Assembly (NCBI GenBank): GCA_964512095.1
Contig: CAZEIH010000007.1
Coordinates: 27,323 to 91,322, forward strand
Direction: 5' to 3'
DNA: 64,000 bases
Source: DTU013 sp964512095
Lineage (GTDB): Bacteria; Bacillota; Clostridia; Acetivibrionales; DTU013
Position numbers and translations under genes: made by a program. The number at the start of each line of letters is the position of its first letter. The stretch's first letter is position 1. The notes below the pieces were generated by a model, which saw nothing but the letters and a program-made list of their open reading frames with translations, did no database searches and was not told the DNA's origin. This document shows positions 43,704 through 53,576 of the stretch, piece by piece.

Positions 43704-44250
43704 AGAGACGACAATATCAGAAGAGAGTATTTACGAAGGTAATATTATCAATGTTCAGCGTTTGACGGTAAAGCTTCCGGACGGAAGACAGGCAACCAGA
43801 GATATTGTCAAGCATCCCGGCGCATCCGCAGTTATAGCGCTAAACGAAAACGAAGAGATGTACATGGTCAGGCAGTTCAGAAAGCCACTGGAGGCAGTAT
43901 CCCTTGAAATCCCTGCAGGAAAGCTAGATTATGGAGAAGATCCTTTTGTTTGTGCAAAGAGGGAGCTTAAAGAGGAAACAGGACTGACGGCAGATAATGT
44001 TACTCGCGTTATAAGTATCCACAGTACACCGGGATTTTCCGATGAGATACTTCATATATATGCTGCTACATTTTTAAAGGAGGGCGAAAGCTGTGCAGAT
44101 GATGATGAATTCATATCAACTGAAAAGTATACCGTTAAGCAGCTTTTGCATATGATCCTAGAGGGCAAGATAACTGATTCCAAAAGTATTATAGGAATAT
44201 TTCTAGCAGATAAAATCATAAACGGTAAGATAGATATCCAATATAAATAG
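43693..44250 (+). CDS. nudF: Nudix hydrolase, ADP-ribose pyrophosphatase type
   Basis: A 185-aa enzyme hydrolysing ADP-ribose to AMP and ribose 5-phosphate. The Nudix box GKLDYGEDPFVCAKRELKEE plus TG is complete, with the N-terminal beta domain (VKLPDGRQATRDIVKHPGAS) typical of ADPRases. The ATG at 43693 is used because AAGGAG (43678-43683) is then 9 nt away; an ATG at 43684 abuts that site. It overlaps rnhA and so is probably translationally coupled with it. Confidence 0.93.
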   Translation: MDYKETTISEESIYEGNIINVQRLTVKLPDGRQATRDIVKHPGASAVIALNENEEMYMVRQFRKPLEAVSLEIPAGKLDYGEDPFVCAKRELKEETGLTADNVTRVISIHSTPGFSDEILHIYAATFLKEGESCADDDEFISTEKYTVKQLLHMILEGKITDSKSIIGIFLADKIINGKIDIQYK

Positions 44251-44408
44251 ATAGGCAAGATCTGATTAGCATAAAGTATACTGACTGACTAAGGAATAGT
44301 TTACAATATCATCCGCATATGATGGTATTGTAATTTTTTTTGAGCAAAGAAGGAGTTATAAAGGGACAATAGAAAAGGCAAGGATTATGGCCAAAGGGGG
44401 GAAGGGAT

Positions 44409-45050
44409 TTGATAAAACATCTTCAAGGCACCATTAAAACGCATATCACAGCAAATAAAACTACATACTTGTTTCTGCTGATGGCGTTCATAATAGGAGT
44501 GTCAGCAGGAGCCTTTACTGTAAACGGATTAAGTACAATGCAAAGGGATGAGCTGTTGAATTATTTTCAGGGCTTTTTGCAATTATTTAATAACCAGAAT
44601 CTTAAAGGAAGTGAGCTGTTTGCAATTGGATTATCAGAGAACATCAAGCTAATAGTGATTTTGTGGATACTGGGGGTTACAATTATTGGCCTTCCATTCA
44701 TTTTTTTGATTATGGGGATCCGTGGTTTTGTTACAGGCTTCACTTCCGGCTTCATAATAAATGCCCTCGGGATGAGGGGCCTTCTTTTTTCGGGACTAGC
44801 CTTGCTCCCAAAGGAAATTATCATTATACCATGCTTGATTGGAATCGGAGTTAATGGAATAAATTTTTCATTAAGAATAACAAAGAATAAGTCTTCTCAG
44901 GATGATCAAAAGTCAGGATTACGAACAGCATTTATGTCATATTGCTTTGTTACAATGCTTTACTGTTGCATAATATTAGCCGGTATATTAGTTGATGCAT
45001 ATGTAACACCTATATTATTAAGAATGATTTCACCGATTGTTACTATATAA
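44409..45050 (+). CDS. spoIIM: Stage II sporulation protein M
   Basis: A 213-aa membrane protein with about five helices that, with SpoIID and SpoIIP, drives engulfment of the forespore. It has LFAIGLSENIKLI and the conserved FLIMGIRGFVTGFTSGF segment. It starts with TTG after AAGGGGGGAAGGG. Its position before xerD is as in Bacillus (spoIIM-fur-xerD), here without fur. Confidence 0.94.
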   Translation: MIKHLQGTIKTHITANKTTYLFLLMAFIIGVSAGAFTVNGLSTMQRDELLNYFQGFLQLFNNQNLKGSELFAIGLSENIKLIVILWILGVTIIGLPFIFLIMGIRGFVTGFTSGFIINALGMRGLLFSGLALLPKEIIIIPCLIGIGVNGINFSLRITKNKSSQDDQKSGLRTAFMSYCFVTMLYCCIILAGILVDAYVTPILLRMISPIVTI

Positions 45051-45281
45051 TTATTTACAAAATAAAATAACATTAGTATAATTAGTAAAAATAAGTATAT
45101 AATATTTACATAACAAAAATTTATAGGAAAAGTGTAAATTTTGTATAGAATAATTATTGCGTAAATAGTAAAGAATTCTATATAATAGAAAAAGTTTCTT
45201 TTATTATTAGTTGAAATATATTACAATCAATAAGTAGTAATTGATAAATATGGAATTAGAATATAAGAAGGGGAACTACAC

Positions 45282-46166
45282 ATGGAAGCATTAGTACAAA
45301 AGTTCGTGAATTTTCTGGAAATCGATAAGAGATTGTCATTGAATACATTGCAATCCTATCGAAGAGATATTGAGCAATACTTTATGTATTTGAGGGAGAT
45401 AAACCTACAGAATATTGCCAATTCTAACAAGCCAACCGTAATTACTTATCTGCTTTATTTGCAGAAGAAGGGAAGGGCGACTTCGACAATATCTCGCAAC
45501 TTGGCATCGATTAGGTCTTTCTACCAATACATATATAAGAACAAATTGATAGACCATGATCCTACAGCAGAGCTTGAATCGCCAAAGGTTGAAAAGAAGC
45601 TGCCACAGATACTATCGCCGGAGGAAGTTGAACTTCTTCTGGAACAGCCACAGTGTGTTGACCTAAAGGGTTATCGTGATAAAGCTATGCTTGAGTTACT
45701 TTATGCTACAGGAATTAGGGTGTCTGAACTGATTCAGCTAGATGTCCTGAGCCTTAATATTGAGCTTGCTTTTATCAAGTGTAACAAGGGAGCCAAAGAA
45801 AGAGTCATACCAATAGGTTCAATGGCTATCAGCGCCTTGAAGGAGTATCTGGGCAAATCCAGACCACTACTGATTCAGAGTCCCGATGAGACAGCTTTGT
45901 TTGTTAATATAAACGGAAATAGGCTTACCAGGCAAGGTTTTTGGAAGATTATCAAACAGTATAAGAATCAAGCACAGATAAACAAGGATATAACACCACA
46001 CACATTGCGTCATTCCTTTGCGGCCCATCTGCTGGAAAACGGAGCAGATTTAAGGTCGATACAAGAAATGCTGGGACACTCGGATATTTCATCTACTCAG
46101 ATATATGCCCAAATAGCTAAAAATAGGATAAAGGAAGTATACAAAAAGACTCATCCCCGGGCGTGA
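45282..46166 (+). CDS. xerD: Tyrosine recombinase XerD
   Basis: A 294-aa recombinase that resolves chromosome dimers at dif with its partner. It has the N-terminal core-binding SAM-like domain (about 1-85). The catalytic domain carries Arg in ATGIRVSEL, the His-x-x-Arg in HTLRHSFAAHLLENGADL, His in MLGHSDISST and the nucleophile Tyr in QIYAQIA. The 230 bp before it are very A+T-rich with no gene. It sits in the spoIIM-xerD-deoB-pdp-dacF order that is conserved in Firmicutes, supporting XerD over a phage integrase. Confidence 0.95.
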   Translation: MEALVQKFVNFLEIDKRLSLNTLQSYRRDIEQYFMYLREINLQNIANSNKPTVITYLLYLQKKGRATSTISRNLASIRSFYQYIYKNKLIDHDPTAELESPKVEKKLPQILSPEEVELLLEQPQCVDLKGYRDKAMLELLYATGIRVSELIQLDVLSLNIELAFIKCNKGAKERVIPIGSMAISALKEYLGKSRPLLIQSPDETALFVNINGNRLTRQGFWKIIKQYKNQAQINKDITPHTLRHSFAAHLLENGADLRSIQEMLGHSDISSTQIYAQIAKNRIKEVYKKTHPRA

Positions 46167-46182
46167 TTTCTGCTTCGAGGAA

Positions 46183-46208
46183 AAAGCGGAAGCAAGTGCT
46201 TCCGCTTT
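46183..46208. terminator. Bidirectional hairpin terminator
   Basis: Perfect 11-bp stem AAAGCGGAAGC with GCTTCCGCTTT, loop AAGT. The minus strand has the better T run, so it may once have ended the osmoprotectant-protein gene as well as xerD. Confidence 0.85.
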
Positions 46209-46244
46209 AAATATTAGTATGGCAAAGTGGAATCGATTTAATAC

Positions 46245-46766
46245 CTAATCAATAAGTCCTTGTTTTTTTAGAAACTCATTAGCTACCTGCCTTGGTTGCT
46301 TCTGTAGCTCATCCACCTGATAGTTTATATCAACCATGATATCATTTGTCAGTACTTCTCCCAATTCACCTAGGACACCCTCAATTTCAGGGTATTCTTC
46401 GAGTGGACCACTTTTGAGAAGTGTAACAGCATTCAAGCTGCACTAGTCCAAACTTTTTCAAAAGTCCATCTGTTGAGAAGGCATCTGTTACATCGGTTTC
46501 TCTATTATCAATGGCCAGATACTTGTTAGCCCCATTAATTCCAACTTCTTTTCCAAAGAAAAATCCATAATGCTTTACAAGTCCAATGATTCCGTCATCC
46601 CGGTTCAAAAACTCCAATGAGGAACCTATCGTTAGTCTATCTGCTACGAGTGCCAAATCTGAAATTGTAGCCAAGTTGTATTGCTCAGCTGTTTCAGGTC
46701 TTACAGCCAGTATATAGGTATTATTAAAAACATTTTTTGAGTCATTATAATAGAGATGATATTATG
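46245..46766 (-). pseudogene. Osmoprotectant ABC substrate-binding protein remnant (OpuC/ProX type)
   Basis: Minus-strand fragments of a glycine betaine/choline-type binding protein. The upstream part reads NVFNNTYILAVRPETAE and SDLALVADRLTIGSSLEFL to about 46437. After a frameshift at 46430-46440 the C-terminal part continues with GPLEEYPEIEGVLGELGEVL and NYQVDELQKQPRQVANEFLK. The sequence between the two parts, normally about ten residues including a Pro-Pro-Tyr-like binding segment, is lost, and the N-terminal half of the protein and signal peptide are absent. No ATPase or permease gene remains. A dead relic. Confidence 0.85.
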
Positions 46767-46840
46767 GTACAATTTGTATAGTTGAAAGTTTTATTCATTA
46801 GCCGGTGTTTTGGAATCGGTTTTATTGAAAGGGAATAGCT

Positions 46841-48013
46841 ATGAAAAGAGTTATTATCATTGTATTGGATAGTGTCGGAATAGGTGAATTGCCGGATGCG
46901 GTGGACTATGGAGACGTAGGCAGTAATACATTAGGAAATATTGCCGCAAGTGTGAAGGGATTTAGTCTTCCTAATATGGAAAAGCTCGGTTTGGGCTGTA
47001 TAAGCGGAATATCAGGCTTCGTAGCGACAGCTGATCCCTTGGGCTGCTTTGGGAAAATGGCTGAGCGCTCCCTAGGAAAGGACACCACTACAGGGCATTG
47101 GGAGCTTGCAGGAATAACCCTAGATAGTCCTTTTCCCATATACCCAGAGGGTTTCCCGAAGGAATTGATGACTCGGTTTGAAAAGGCTATAGGGACTAAA
47201 GCCCTTGGGAATTATCCGGCTTCGGGGACAGAAATAATTAAAATATTAGGACAACAGCATGTGAAGACAGGATATCCAATTGTATATACATCAGCTGATA
47301 GCGTTTTTCAAATTGCTGCCCACGAGGAAGTAATACCCATTGATAGGCAGTATGATATATGTAGAATAGCCAGGGGAATCCTCATCGATGAGCATGCAGT
47401 AGGCAGGGTAATTGCTCGTCCATTTATCGGAGAGGAAGGCAATTTTACAAGAACCGCTAAAAGACGTGATTTTTCTCTTAAGCCCCCTAAGAAAACAGTA
47501 CTTGATTATGTGAAGGATGCAGGAATGGAGGTTAAGGCTGTAGGAAAGATTGAGGATATTTTTGCCGGACAGGGAATGACTCAAGCTGTTCACATAAATG
47601 GGAACATGGATGGTGTGGACAAGACTTTGGAATTTATTCATAAAAGCTTTGATGGGCTTATTTTCACCAATCTGGTTGACTTTGATATGTACTTTGGACA
47701 CAGAAATGATATTGAAGGGTATGCAAAATCGCTGATAGAGTTTGATAACAGAATGCCAGAAATTATCAATGCTATGGATGAGCAGGATATACTGGTTATT
47801 ACAGCCGATCATGGTTGTGACCCTACAACAGGTAGTACTGACCATTCCAGAGAGTATGTTCCTTTACTGGTATATGGCAAGCAGATACGCAAAGGGGTGG
47901 ATTTAGGTATTCGCAGTACATTTGCCGATCTTGCAGAGACAATAGCTAGAATACTTGGCACAGATGGTGATTTTAATGCAAAAAGCTTTCATAATGAGAT
48001 TATAGATTACTAA
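46841..48013 (+). CDS. deoB: Phosphopentomutase
   Basis: A 390-aa manganese-dependent enzyme of the alkaline-phosphatase superfamily that interconverts (deoxy)ribose 1- and 5-phosphates in nucleoside salvage. It shows the metal-site VLDSVGIGELPDA at the start, DTTTGHWELAG (phosphorylated Thr region), and metal ligands in NLVDFDMYFGHRND and ITADHGCDPTTGSTDHSRE. AAAGGGA precedes the ATG. It is 16 bp upstream of pdp and forms a nucleoside-catabolism unit with it. Confidence 0.96.
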   Translation: MKRVIIIVLDSVGIGELPDAVDYGDVGSNTLGNIAASVKGFSLPNMEKLGLGCISGISGFVATADPLGCFGKMAERSLGKDTTTGHWELAGITLDSPFPIYPEGFPKELMTRFEKAIGTKALGNYPASGTEIIKILGQQHVKTGYPIVYTSADSVFQIAAHEEVIPIDRQYDICRIARGILIDEHAVGRVIARPFIGEEGNFTRTAKRRDFSLKPPKKTVLDYVKDAGMEVKAVGKIEDIFAGQGMTQAVHINGNMDGVDKTLEFIHKSFDGLIFTNLVDFDMYFGHRNDIEGYAKSLIEFDNRMPEIINAMDEQDILVITADHGCDPTTGSTDHSREYVPLLVYGKQIRKGVDLGIRSTFADLAETIARILGTDGDFNAKSFHNEIIDY

Positions 48014-48029
48014 GGGATGGTGGAGCTCT

Positions 48030-49349
48030 ATGAGAATCGTTGACATAATAGAAAAAAAGAGAGATGGCGGGGAGCTATCTAAAAAAGAGATTGAATTCTT
48101 CATTAATGGCTTTTGTGATGGGAGCATATATGATTACCAAGCAGCAGCGCTGATTATGGCAATATTTATTAGAGATCTTGATTCCAGAGAAACTGCTGAC
48201 TTAACCCATGCTATGCTTAATTCAGGCGACAAGGTGGAGCTTTCAGATATACCGGGGGTTAAGGTTGATAAACACAGTACAGGGGGAGTGGGAGACAAAA
48301 CTACTCTTGTGTTGGCACCTATAGTTGCAGCATGTGGAATACCTATTGCTAAAATGTCAGGAAGAGGACTGGGGCATACCGGGGGTACCATTGATAAGCT
48401 TGAGGCTATAAAGGGATTTCGAACATCGCTTTCCAGAGATGAATTTATAAGGAATGTTAATGAAATAGGTATAGCAATATCCGGTCAGACAGGCAATCTT
48501 GCCCCTGCTGATAAGAAGCTATACGCACTTCGGGATGTCACGGCTACGGTGAACAGTATTCCGTTAATAGCCAGTAGCATTATGAGCAAAAAGCTTGCAT
48601 CAGGTGCTGAAAAAATCGTGTTGGATGTCAAGACTGGTAGCGGAGCGTTTATGAAAACACTGGATGAATCAATACAGCTGGCAAAGGAAATGGTGTCTAT
48701 TGGTGATAAAATGGGGAGGGAGACTGTTGCGGTAATAACTGATATGAACTCTCCCTTGGGCAATTGCATTGGTAATGGGCTGGAGGTACAAGAGGCAATA
48801 GAAGTTCTCAAGGGAAACGGATCGGAGGATTTAAAAGCCGTTTGCTTCGAATTGGCGGCAAGGATGCTTGAGCTTGGTGGAAAAGGCACCATTGACCAAT
48901 GTAGAGAGCAGGTAAAGGCTAGTGTATCCAATGGGAGTGCTTTAAAGAAGCTGGGTCAATTTGCTCTCAGGCAGGGCGCACTGTATGTTCCATGGGATGA
49001 ACGTGCTCTGAATACGGCGCCTGTTAGGCACTTAGTGATGGCACCCTTTGAGGGATATATATCCTCTATGAAATCTGAGCTTGTAGGGAAGGCGTCAATG
49101 GTATTGGGGGCAGGAAGAGAAAGAAAGGATAGCCCTATTGATTACACAGCCGGAATAGTATTGCTTAAAAAAACAGGGGAGTATGTTCAAAAGGGAGAGC
49201 CAATAGCACAGCTACACACATCCTCCCAGCATCTAGTTGATGAAGCTAAGGAAATGCTTATGGAAGCATACGAGTTATCTGATGATGCGGTGGGAACTAG
49301 ACCACTTATTCTGGCTTATATAGATAGCAAAGAAATAATTAATTATTAA
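48030..49349 (+). CDS. pdp: Pyrimidine-nucleoside phosphorylase
   Basis: A 439-aa enzyme that splits thymidine/uridine with phosphate into base and (deoxy)ribose 1-phosphate, the substrate of DeoB. It has the signature KHSTGGVGDKTTLVL, MSGRGLGHTGGTIDKLEAI and the C-terminal domain YTAGIVLLKKTGEYVQKGEP. The length fits the Bacillus Pdp type. It is preceded by GGTGGAG and is the second gene of the deoB unit. Confidence 0.95.
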   Translation: MRIVDIIEKKRDGGELSKKEIEFFINGFCDGSIYDYQAAALIMAIFIRDLDSRETADLTHAMLNSGDKVELSDIPGVKVDKHSTGGVGDKTTLVLAPIVAACGIPIAKMSGRGLGHTGGTIDKLEAIKGFRTSLSRDEFIRNVNEIGIAISGQTGNLAPADKKLYALRDVTATVNSIPLIASSIMSKKLASGAEKIVLDVKTGSGAFMKTLDESIQLAKEMVSIGDKMGRETVAVITDMNSPLGNCIGNGLEVQEAIEVLKGNGSEDLKAVCFELAARMLELGGKGTIDQCREQVKASVSNGSALKKLGQFALRQGALYVPWDERALNTAPVRHLVMAPFEGYISSMKSELVGKASMVLGAGRERKDSPIDYTAGIVLLKKTGEYVQKGEPIAQLHTSSQHLVDEAKEMLMEAYELSDDAVGTRPLILAYIDSKEIINY

Positions 49350-49503
49350 TCCATTTTTACTTTTATTCGGTTAACACACAAGTTTAATCTTTCAGAAGGA
49401 AGTTTTTAAAAGATAAATTTTCTTAAAACCAAGTATTATTAGACCTTTATGCGGCATAACCTTAAATATATAGTAAGAAGTATGCTTGCAAGGGGTGAGT
49501 GAT

Positions 49504-50730
49504 ATGTTAAAAAAGGCATTTTCTATCAGCATTTCTGTAGTTTTATTGTGTTTCTTCATGATAATGCCTATATATGGACTTTCAGAAGACGTAACAGAAT
49601 ATGATACTGTACAAGTCATGAAGATAATGAGCAATACCTCCCTGACTGACTTGAAGGCTAAGGGAGCTATATTGGTCGATTGTAATACCGGTAAAGTTTT
49701 ATTAGAGAAGAATAGTCATGAGAAGCTTCCAATAGCCAGTATTACTAAGGTCATGTCAATGCTCCTTATTATGGAGTCTATCGATTCGGGAATAATATCA
49801 TATGATACAAAGGTAACAGTAAGTGAATATTCCTGGGGCTTTGGTGGCTCACAGGTTTGGCTTGAGCCTGGAGAGGTGTTTACTGTAGATGAACTGCTAA
49901 AGGCTGTTGCCATACATTCGGCAAACGATGCAACTGTTGCACTAGCAGAGGCTATTGCAGGGAGCGAGGAAACCTTTGTGGGTATGATGAATCAGAAGGC
50001 AAGGGAGCTTGGGATGAACGATACCAGTTTTCTTGATTGTTCTGGGCTGACAGATGTGGGACATTACAGTAGTGCTTATGATGTTGGGATTATGTCCAGG
50101 GAGCTGCTGAGCAAGCACCCTGAAATCACAAAATACACATCCACCTGGCAGGCTAAGTTTAGAGAAAATGTTCCTGGTAAGGACTCGGTATCTTTAGATA
50201 ATACTAATAAGCTCGTAAGGCATTATCAGGGAACTGTGGGTTTGAAAACCGGCTATACCGGCGCAGCAGGTCACTGCTTGTCTGCCTCTGCTCTTAGAAA
50301 TGGCCAGCAGCTTATATCAGTTGTACTTGGTGAGCCTGATTCCAATACAAGGTTTGCAGAAAGCAGAAAATTGCTTGACTATGGTTTTGCAAACTTTGAA
50401 ACAGTCCTTGTAAATAATAAGGATGAGGCTGTTCAGCAGGTAACTGTGAAAAAAGGCTTACAGCCGGTGACAAATGCAGTATATAAGGAAAATGTAAAGC
50501 TGTTATTGAAAAAGGGTGAAAAGGGTAAAATAGAGAATGTCATTGTTTTGCAGGATAAGCTTACAGCTCCTGTAAAATCAGGCCAGAAAATCGGCGAGGT
50601 AATATATGCTATTTCGGGAAATGAGGTAGGCAAGGCTGATCTTGTAGCATCCAGCGATGTACAGCGGGTATCCTTCCTGAAAATTCTGTACAAATTAATG
50701 CAAGAATGGTTCTGTATGGGCAGAGTGTAG
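49504..50730 (+). CDS. dacF: D-alanyl-D-alanine carboxypeptidase (DacF type)
   Basis: A 408-aa penicillin-binding protein. It has a signal sequence (about 1-25), then the transpeptidase-like domain with catalytic SxxK in IASITKVM, SxN in HSANDATV and KTG in GLKTGYTGAAG, and a C-terminal beta domain (PBP5 C-like). DacF trims peptide cross-links in spore cortex peptidoglycan, and its place after deoB-pdp matches the Bacillus xerD-drm-pupG-dacF order. ATG 49504 follows AAGGGGTGAG. A terminator follows. Confidence 0.94.
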   Translation: MLKKAFSISISVVLLCFFMIMPIYGLSEDVTEYDTVQVMKIMSNTSLTDLKAKGAILVDCNTGKVLLEKNSHEKLPIASITKVMSMLLIMESIDSGIISYDTKVTVSEYSWGFGGSQVWLEPGEVFTVDELLKAVAIHSANDATVALAEAIAGSEETFVGMMNQKARELGMNDTSFLDCSGLTDVGHYSSAYDVGIMSRELLSKHPEITKYTSTWQAKFRENVPGKDSVSLDNTNKLVRHYQGTVGLKTGYTGAAGHCLSASALRNGQQLISVVLGEPDSNTRFAESRKLLDYGFANFETVLVNNKDEAVQQVTVKKGLQPVTNAVYKENVKLLLKKGEKGKIENVIVLQDKLTAPVKSGQKIGEVIYAISGNEVGKADLVASSDVQRVSFLKILYKLMQEWFCMGRV

Positions 50731-50758
50731 GCTGAAGATCATAGTAGATTTTGATTCC

Positions 50759-50794
50759 TTAGCCGTTTGAGCTACCTAGCTAAACGGCTTTTTC
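50759..50794 (+). terminator. Terminator after dacF
   Basis: Stem AGCCGTTT (50761-50768) with AAACGGCT (50782-50789), an inner AGCT/AGCT pair, and a TTTTT tail. Confidence 0.9.
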
Positions 50795-50890
50795 ATGAGT
50801 ATTTATAAAGACTTTTGCCTTATCATCTGTTAAAATATATATAGTGAACCGTTTTTAGCAGACAGACTGACGAATTGAATGGAGATTAAA

Positions 50891-51601
50891 ATGGAAAAGA
50901 TTTTACTTTTATTATATGCTGTACCCGCAATACTCATATCTTTGAGTTTTCATGAGATGTCCCATGCGTATGCATCATACCTACAGGGTGATCCTACTGC
51001 AAAGCGTATGGGGAGGCTAACCATGAATCCACTGAAGCATCTCGATCCTATGGGTACGCTTATGCTCGTTTTTTCTATGTTCGGTGGTTTTGGGTTTGGG
51101 TGGGCCAAGCCAGTGCCTATTAATCCAACATACTATAAAAATCAAAAGAGGGGAACTGTATTGGTGAGTTTAGCAGGTCCATTGTCAAATCTTCTTTTGG
51201 CATTCCTATTTTCTTTTCCTATGGTTTTTATAGCTATTAACAATGGGATAGATCCCCGAGCTGTATATAACAGCTATAATAACATCCTTGGAAATGGTTT
51301 TTCCTTGGAATTTATAGTGTTCAATATAAGCAGATTTTTCTATATAATAAACATTGGATTGGCTATATTCAATATATTGCCAATACCTCCTCTTGACGGC
51401 TCCAAGGTGTTGACTGCTGTATTGCCCACCAAGACCTATTTCAACATAATGCGCTATGAAAGATATATAGGAATTGCTTTTTTGGCGCTAATCATTTTTA
51501 GTCCGGGTATTTTGTCAGCTATATTGCTCCCCTTTAGGGTAGGAGTCGAGACGGTATTCAGGGTTTTAGCAGCACCTGTACTAATGCTATTTGGAGCTTA
51601 G
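50891..51601 (+). CDS. Site-2 protease family metalloprotease (M50)
   Basis: A 236-aa intramembrane zinc metallopeptidase. Zinc ligands lie in FHEMSHAYASYLQGDP (His21, His25; catalytic Glu22) in the first helix, and the second motif NILPIPPLDGSKVL supplies the Asp. About five or six helices. Its substrate is unknown; relatives near scpA-scpB (YwhC-type) are common in Firmicutes. ATG 50891 is chosen, 7 nt after GGAG. Confidence 0.92.
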   Translation: MEKILLLLYAVPAILISLSFHEMSHAYASYLQGDPTAKRMGRLTMNPLKHLDPMGTLMLVFSMFGGFGFGWAKPVPINPTYYKNQKRGTVLVSLAGPLSNLLLAFLFSFPMVFIAINNGIDPRAVYNSYNNILGNGFSLEFIVFNISRFFYIINIGLAIFNILPIPPLDGSKVLTAVLPTKTYFNIMRYERYIGIAFLALIIFSPGILSAILLPFRVGVETVFRVLAAPVLMLFGA

Positions 51602-51737
51602 ATGAGCAATGTCAGAGAACCTTCTGTGCATTTGGTATTGCTATACGAGTTTATAAACGTACTTGACACTGTAGAGTACAAAATTTACAATATGGATTAG
51701 TTAACAACAACTTTGTTTATTGGAAAGAAGGGTACAA

Positions 51738-52724
51738 ATGAGTAAAGGAACTATGCTTAGCGGTATGAGGCCTACAGGCTTGTTGCATCTGGGAAATTAT
51801 TTTGGAGCGCTTGAAAATTGGGTTAGGCTTCAGGATGAGTATGACTGTTACTATTTCATTGCCGACTGGCATGCGCTAACAACAGGGTATGAGGATACAT
51901 CAGATATTAAATCCAATATAAATGGCATGGTTATAGATTGGCTTAGCGCGGGTCTTGATCCTGAAAAATCCACTATTTTTCTTCAATCCTCTGTGAAAGA
52001 GCACGCTGAGCTGCATCTGCTTTTTTCTATGTCTACTCCACTTTCATGGCTGTACAGATGTCCTACATACAAGGATCAGCTGTCACAGTTGAAGGAGAAG
52101 AACATAACCACCTATGGCTTTTTGGGCTATCCTTGTCTTCAAGCTGCAGATATTTTGATGTACAAGCCTACAGCTGTACCTGTAGGAGAGGATCAGGTGC
52201 CTCATATTGAACTGACCAGGGAAATGGCAAGACGTTTTAACTATTTGTATGGAGAAGTATTTCCCGAACCGGCATCCAAGCTTACAAAAGCAAAGGTCCT
52301 TCCCGGGACAGATGGTAGGAAGATGAGCAAAAGCTATAACAATACCATTGCATTATCAGATGCTCCTGAAACAGTAAAGAAAAAGGTTATGACAATGGTA
52401 ACTGATCCTGCCAGAATTAAGAAGGATGATCCGGGTCATCCAGAGGTATGTACTGCCTTTGCATTCCATAAGGTGTTCAATGATGAGAATATCAACGAGA
52501 CCGAAGCCCTTTGTCGTGGAGGATGTATAGGATGTGTCCAGTGCAAAAAGGACCTGGTATCAAAGATGGCAAGGGTTCTCACACCTATATATGAAAAACG
52601 ACAGGAGTTACTGGAAAAACCTAGCTACATAAGAGAAGTTGTGGAGAATGGAAACGCTCGTGCAAGGAAGCTAGCGGAGAAGACAATGTCCGATGTTAGG
52701 AAGGCAATGAAAATAGACTGGTAG
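51738..52724 (+). CDS. trpS: Tryptophanyl-tRNA synthetase
   Basis: A 328-aa class I synthetase. HIGH appears as TGLLHLGNYFGAL and KMSKS as GRKMSKSYNNTI. A CxGGCxGC-type cysteine group (CRGGCIGCVQC) near residue 265 resembles the metal or Fe-S-binding loop seen in some TrpRS. ATG 51738 follows AAGAAGGG. The leader is too short for a T-box, so no tryptophan control is visible. It is 16 bp upstream of scpA. Confidence 0.95.
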   Translation: MSKGTMLSGMRPTGLLHLGNYFGALENWVRLQDEYDCYYFIADWHALTTGYEDTSDIKSNINGMVIDWLSAGLDPEKSTIFLQSSVKEHAELHLLFSMSTPLSWLYRCPTYKDQLSQLKEKNITTYGFLGYPCLQAADILMYKPTAVPVGEDQVPHIELTREMARRFNYLYGEVFPEPASKLTKAKVLPGTDGRKMSKSYNNTIALSDAPETVKKKVMTMVTDPARIKKDDPGHPEVCTAFAFHKVFNDENINETEALCRGGCIGCVQCKKDLVSKMARVLTPIYEKRQELLEKPSYIREVVENGNARARKLAEKTMSDVRKAMKIDW

Positions 52725-52740
52725 ATCCGGGGGAATATAA

Positions 52741-53535
52741 TTGGATAGTTCGCTTACCAATGCCTGCAAAATCAGAATAGAAAACTTTGAAGGGCCCTTT
52801 GATCTGCTTTTTCACCTAATCGAAAAAAATCAGTTCAGCATATATGATATCCCCATTAATATCATTACAGATCAATATATGGAGTATTTATTTGCTATGC
52901 AGGAACTGGATCTTGAAGTAACCAGCGAATTTCTAGTTATGGCATCAACACTGCTGCATATAAAGTCAAAAATGCTTCTTCCCTCCAGGAAGGATGAAAC
53001 AGAGAAGGAGGAAGACCCGAGAGAAGAACTAGTATTAAGACTTCTGGAATATAAGAAATTTAAGAGCTTTACAGCTATACTCAGACAGCGTGAAAAGCAA
53101 TGGGCTCTGGTACACTGGAAGCTACCAGAAGTCATTAGCTTTGCAAGGAATGATGAAGTGCTGGAGTTGATACCTTCACAGTTACAGAAGGTCTATCTGG
53201 AGCTGCTAGAAAAAAACAGAAAAAAAATGAATCCCAATGTAAATGGAATGAACCGCATTATCCAACACGAGAAGGTTTCGATGCGAAGCAAGATGAGAGA
53301 AATTGCTAGGGAATTGATTAGAAAGGGCAGGGTAAAATTCACTGAAATTTTCTCCTTTAGGACTAAGTCACCCATTGATATTGTGACAGGCTTTATGGCA
53401 GTTCTTGAACTAGCAAAGCTAAAAAAAGTAAAGCTGGAGCAAAGAAAAGCATTTGGTGAAATTTATATTAATAAAATTGAAGTGTCCTCAGGATTGTTGG
53501 AATTTAATGAGGAAAAGCTCGATAATATGGCCTAA
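52741..53535 (+). CDS. scpA: Segregation and condensation protein A
   Basis: The kleisin subunit of the SMC-ScpAB condensin complex, 264 aa. The N terminus (IENFEGPFDLLFHLIEKNQFSIYDIPI) binds the SMC neck and the C-terminal winged helix (AVLELAKLKKVKLEQ...FGEIYI) binds the SMC cap. It starts with TTG after GGGGG. Immediately followed by scpB, as in most Firmicutes. Confidence 0.96.
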   Translation: MDSSLTNACKIRIENFEGPFDLLFHLIEKNQFSIYDIPINIITDQYMEYLFAMQELDLEVTSEFLVMASTLLHIKSKMLLPSRKDETEKEEDPREELVLRLLEYKKFKSFTAILRQREKQWALVHWKLPEVISFARNDEVLELIPSQLQKVYLELLEKNRKKMNPNVNGMNRIIQHEKVSMRSKMREIARELIRKGRVKFTEIFSFRTKSPIDIVTGFMAVLELAKLKKVKLEQRKAFGEIYINKIEVSSGLLEFNEEKLDNMA

Positions 53536-53576
53536 CCCACAGAAGGTAGGGCTATGATTCAAGGAAGGCAGCCTTT

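Noticed and set aside
45051..45281. A small gene or RNA in the A+T-rich gap before xerD
   Set aside because: No frame with a ribosome binding site and no stable hairpin; only promoter-like A+T tracts.
45282..46166. A prophage or integrative-element integrase
   Set aside because: The gene sits in the conserved spoIIM-xerD-deoB-dacF order and reads as XerD; there is no attachment-site duplication or phage gene nearby.
51602..51737. A tryptophan T-box before trpS
   Set aside because: No GGTGG-type T-box core and the gap is too short for the structure.
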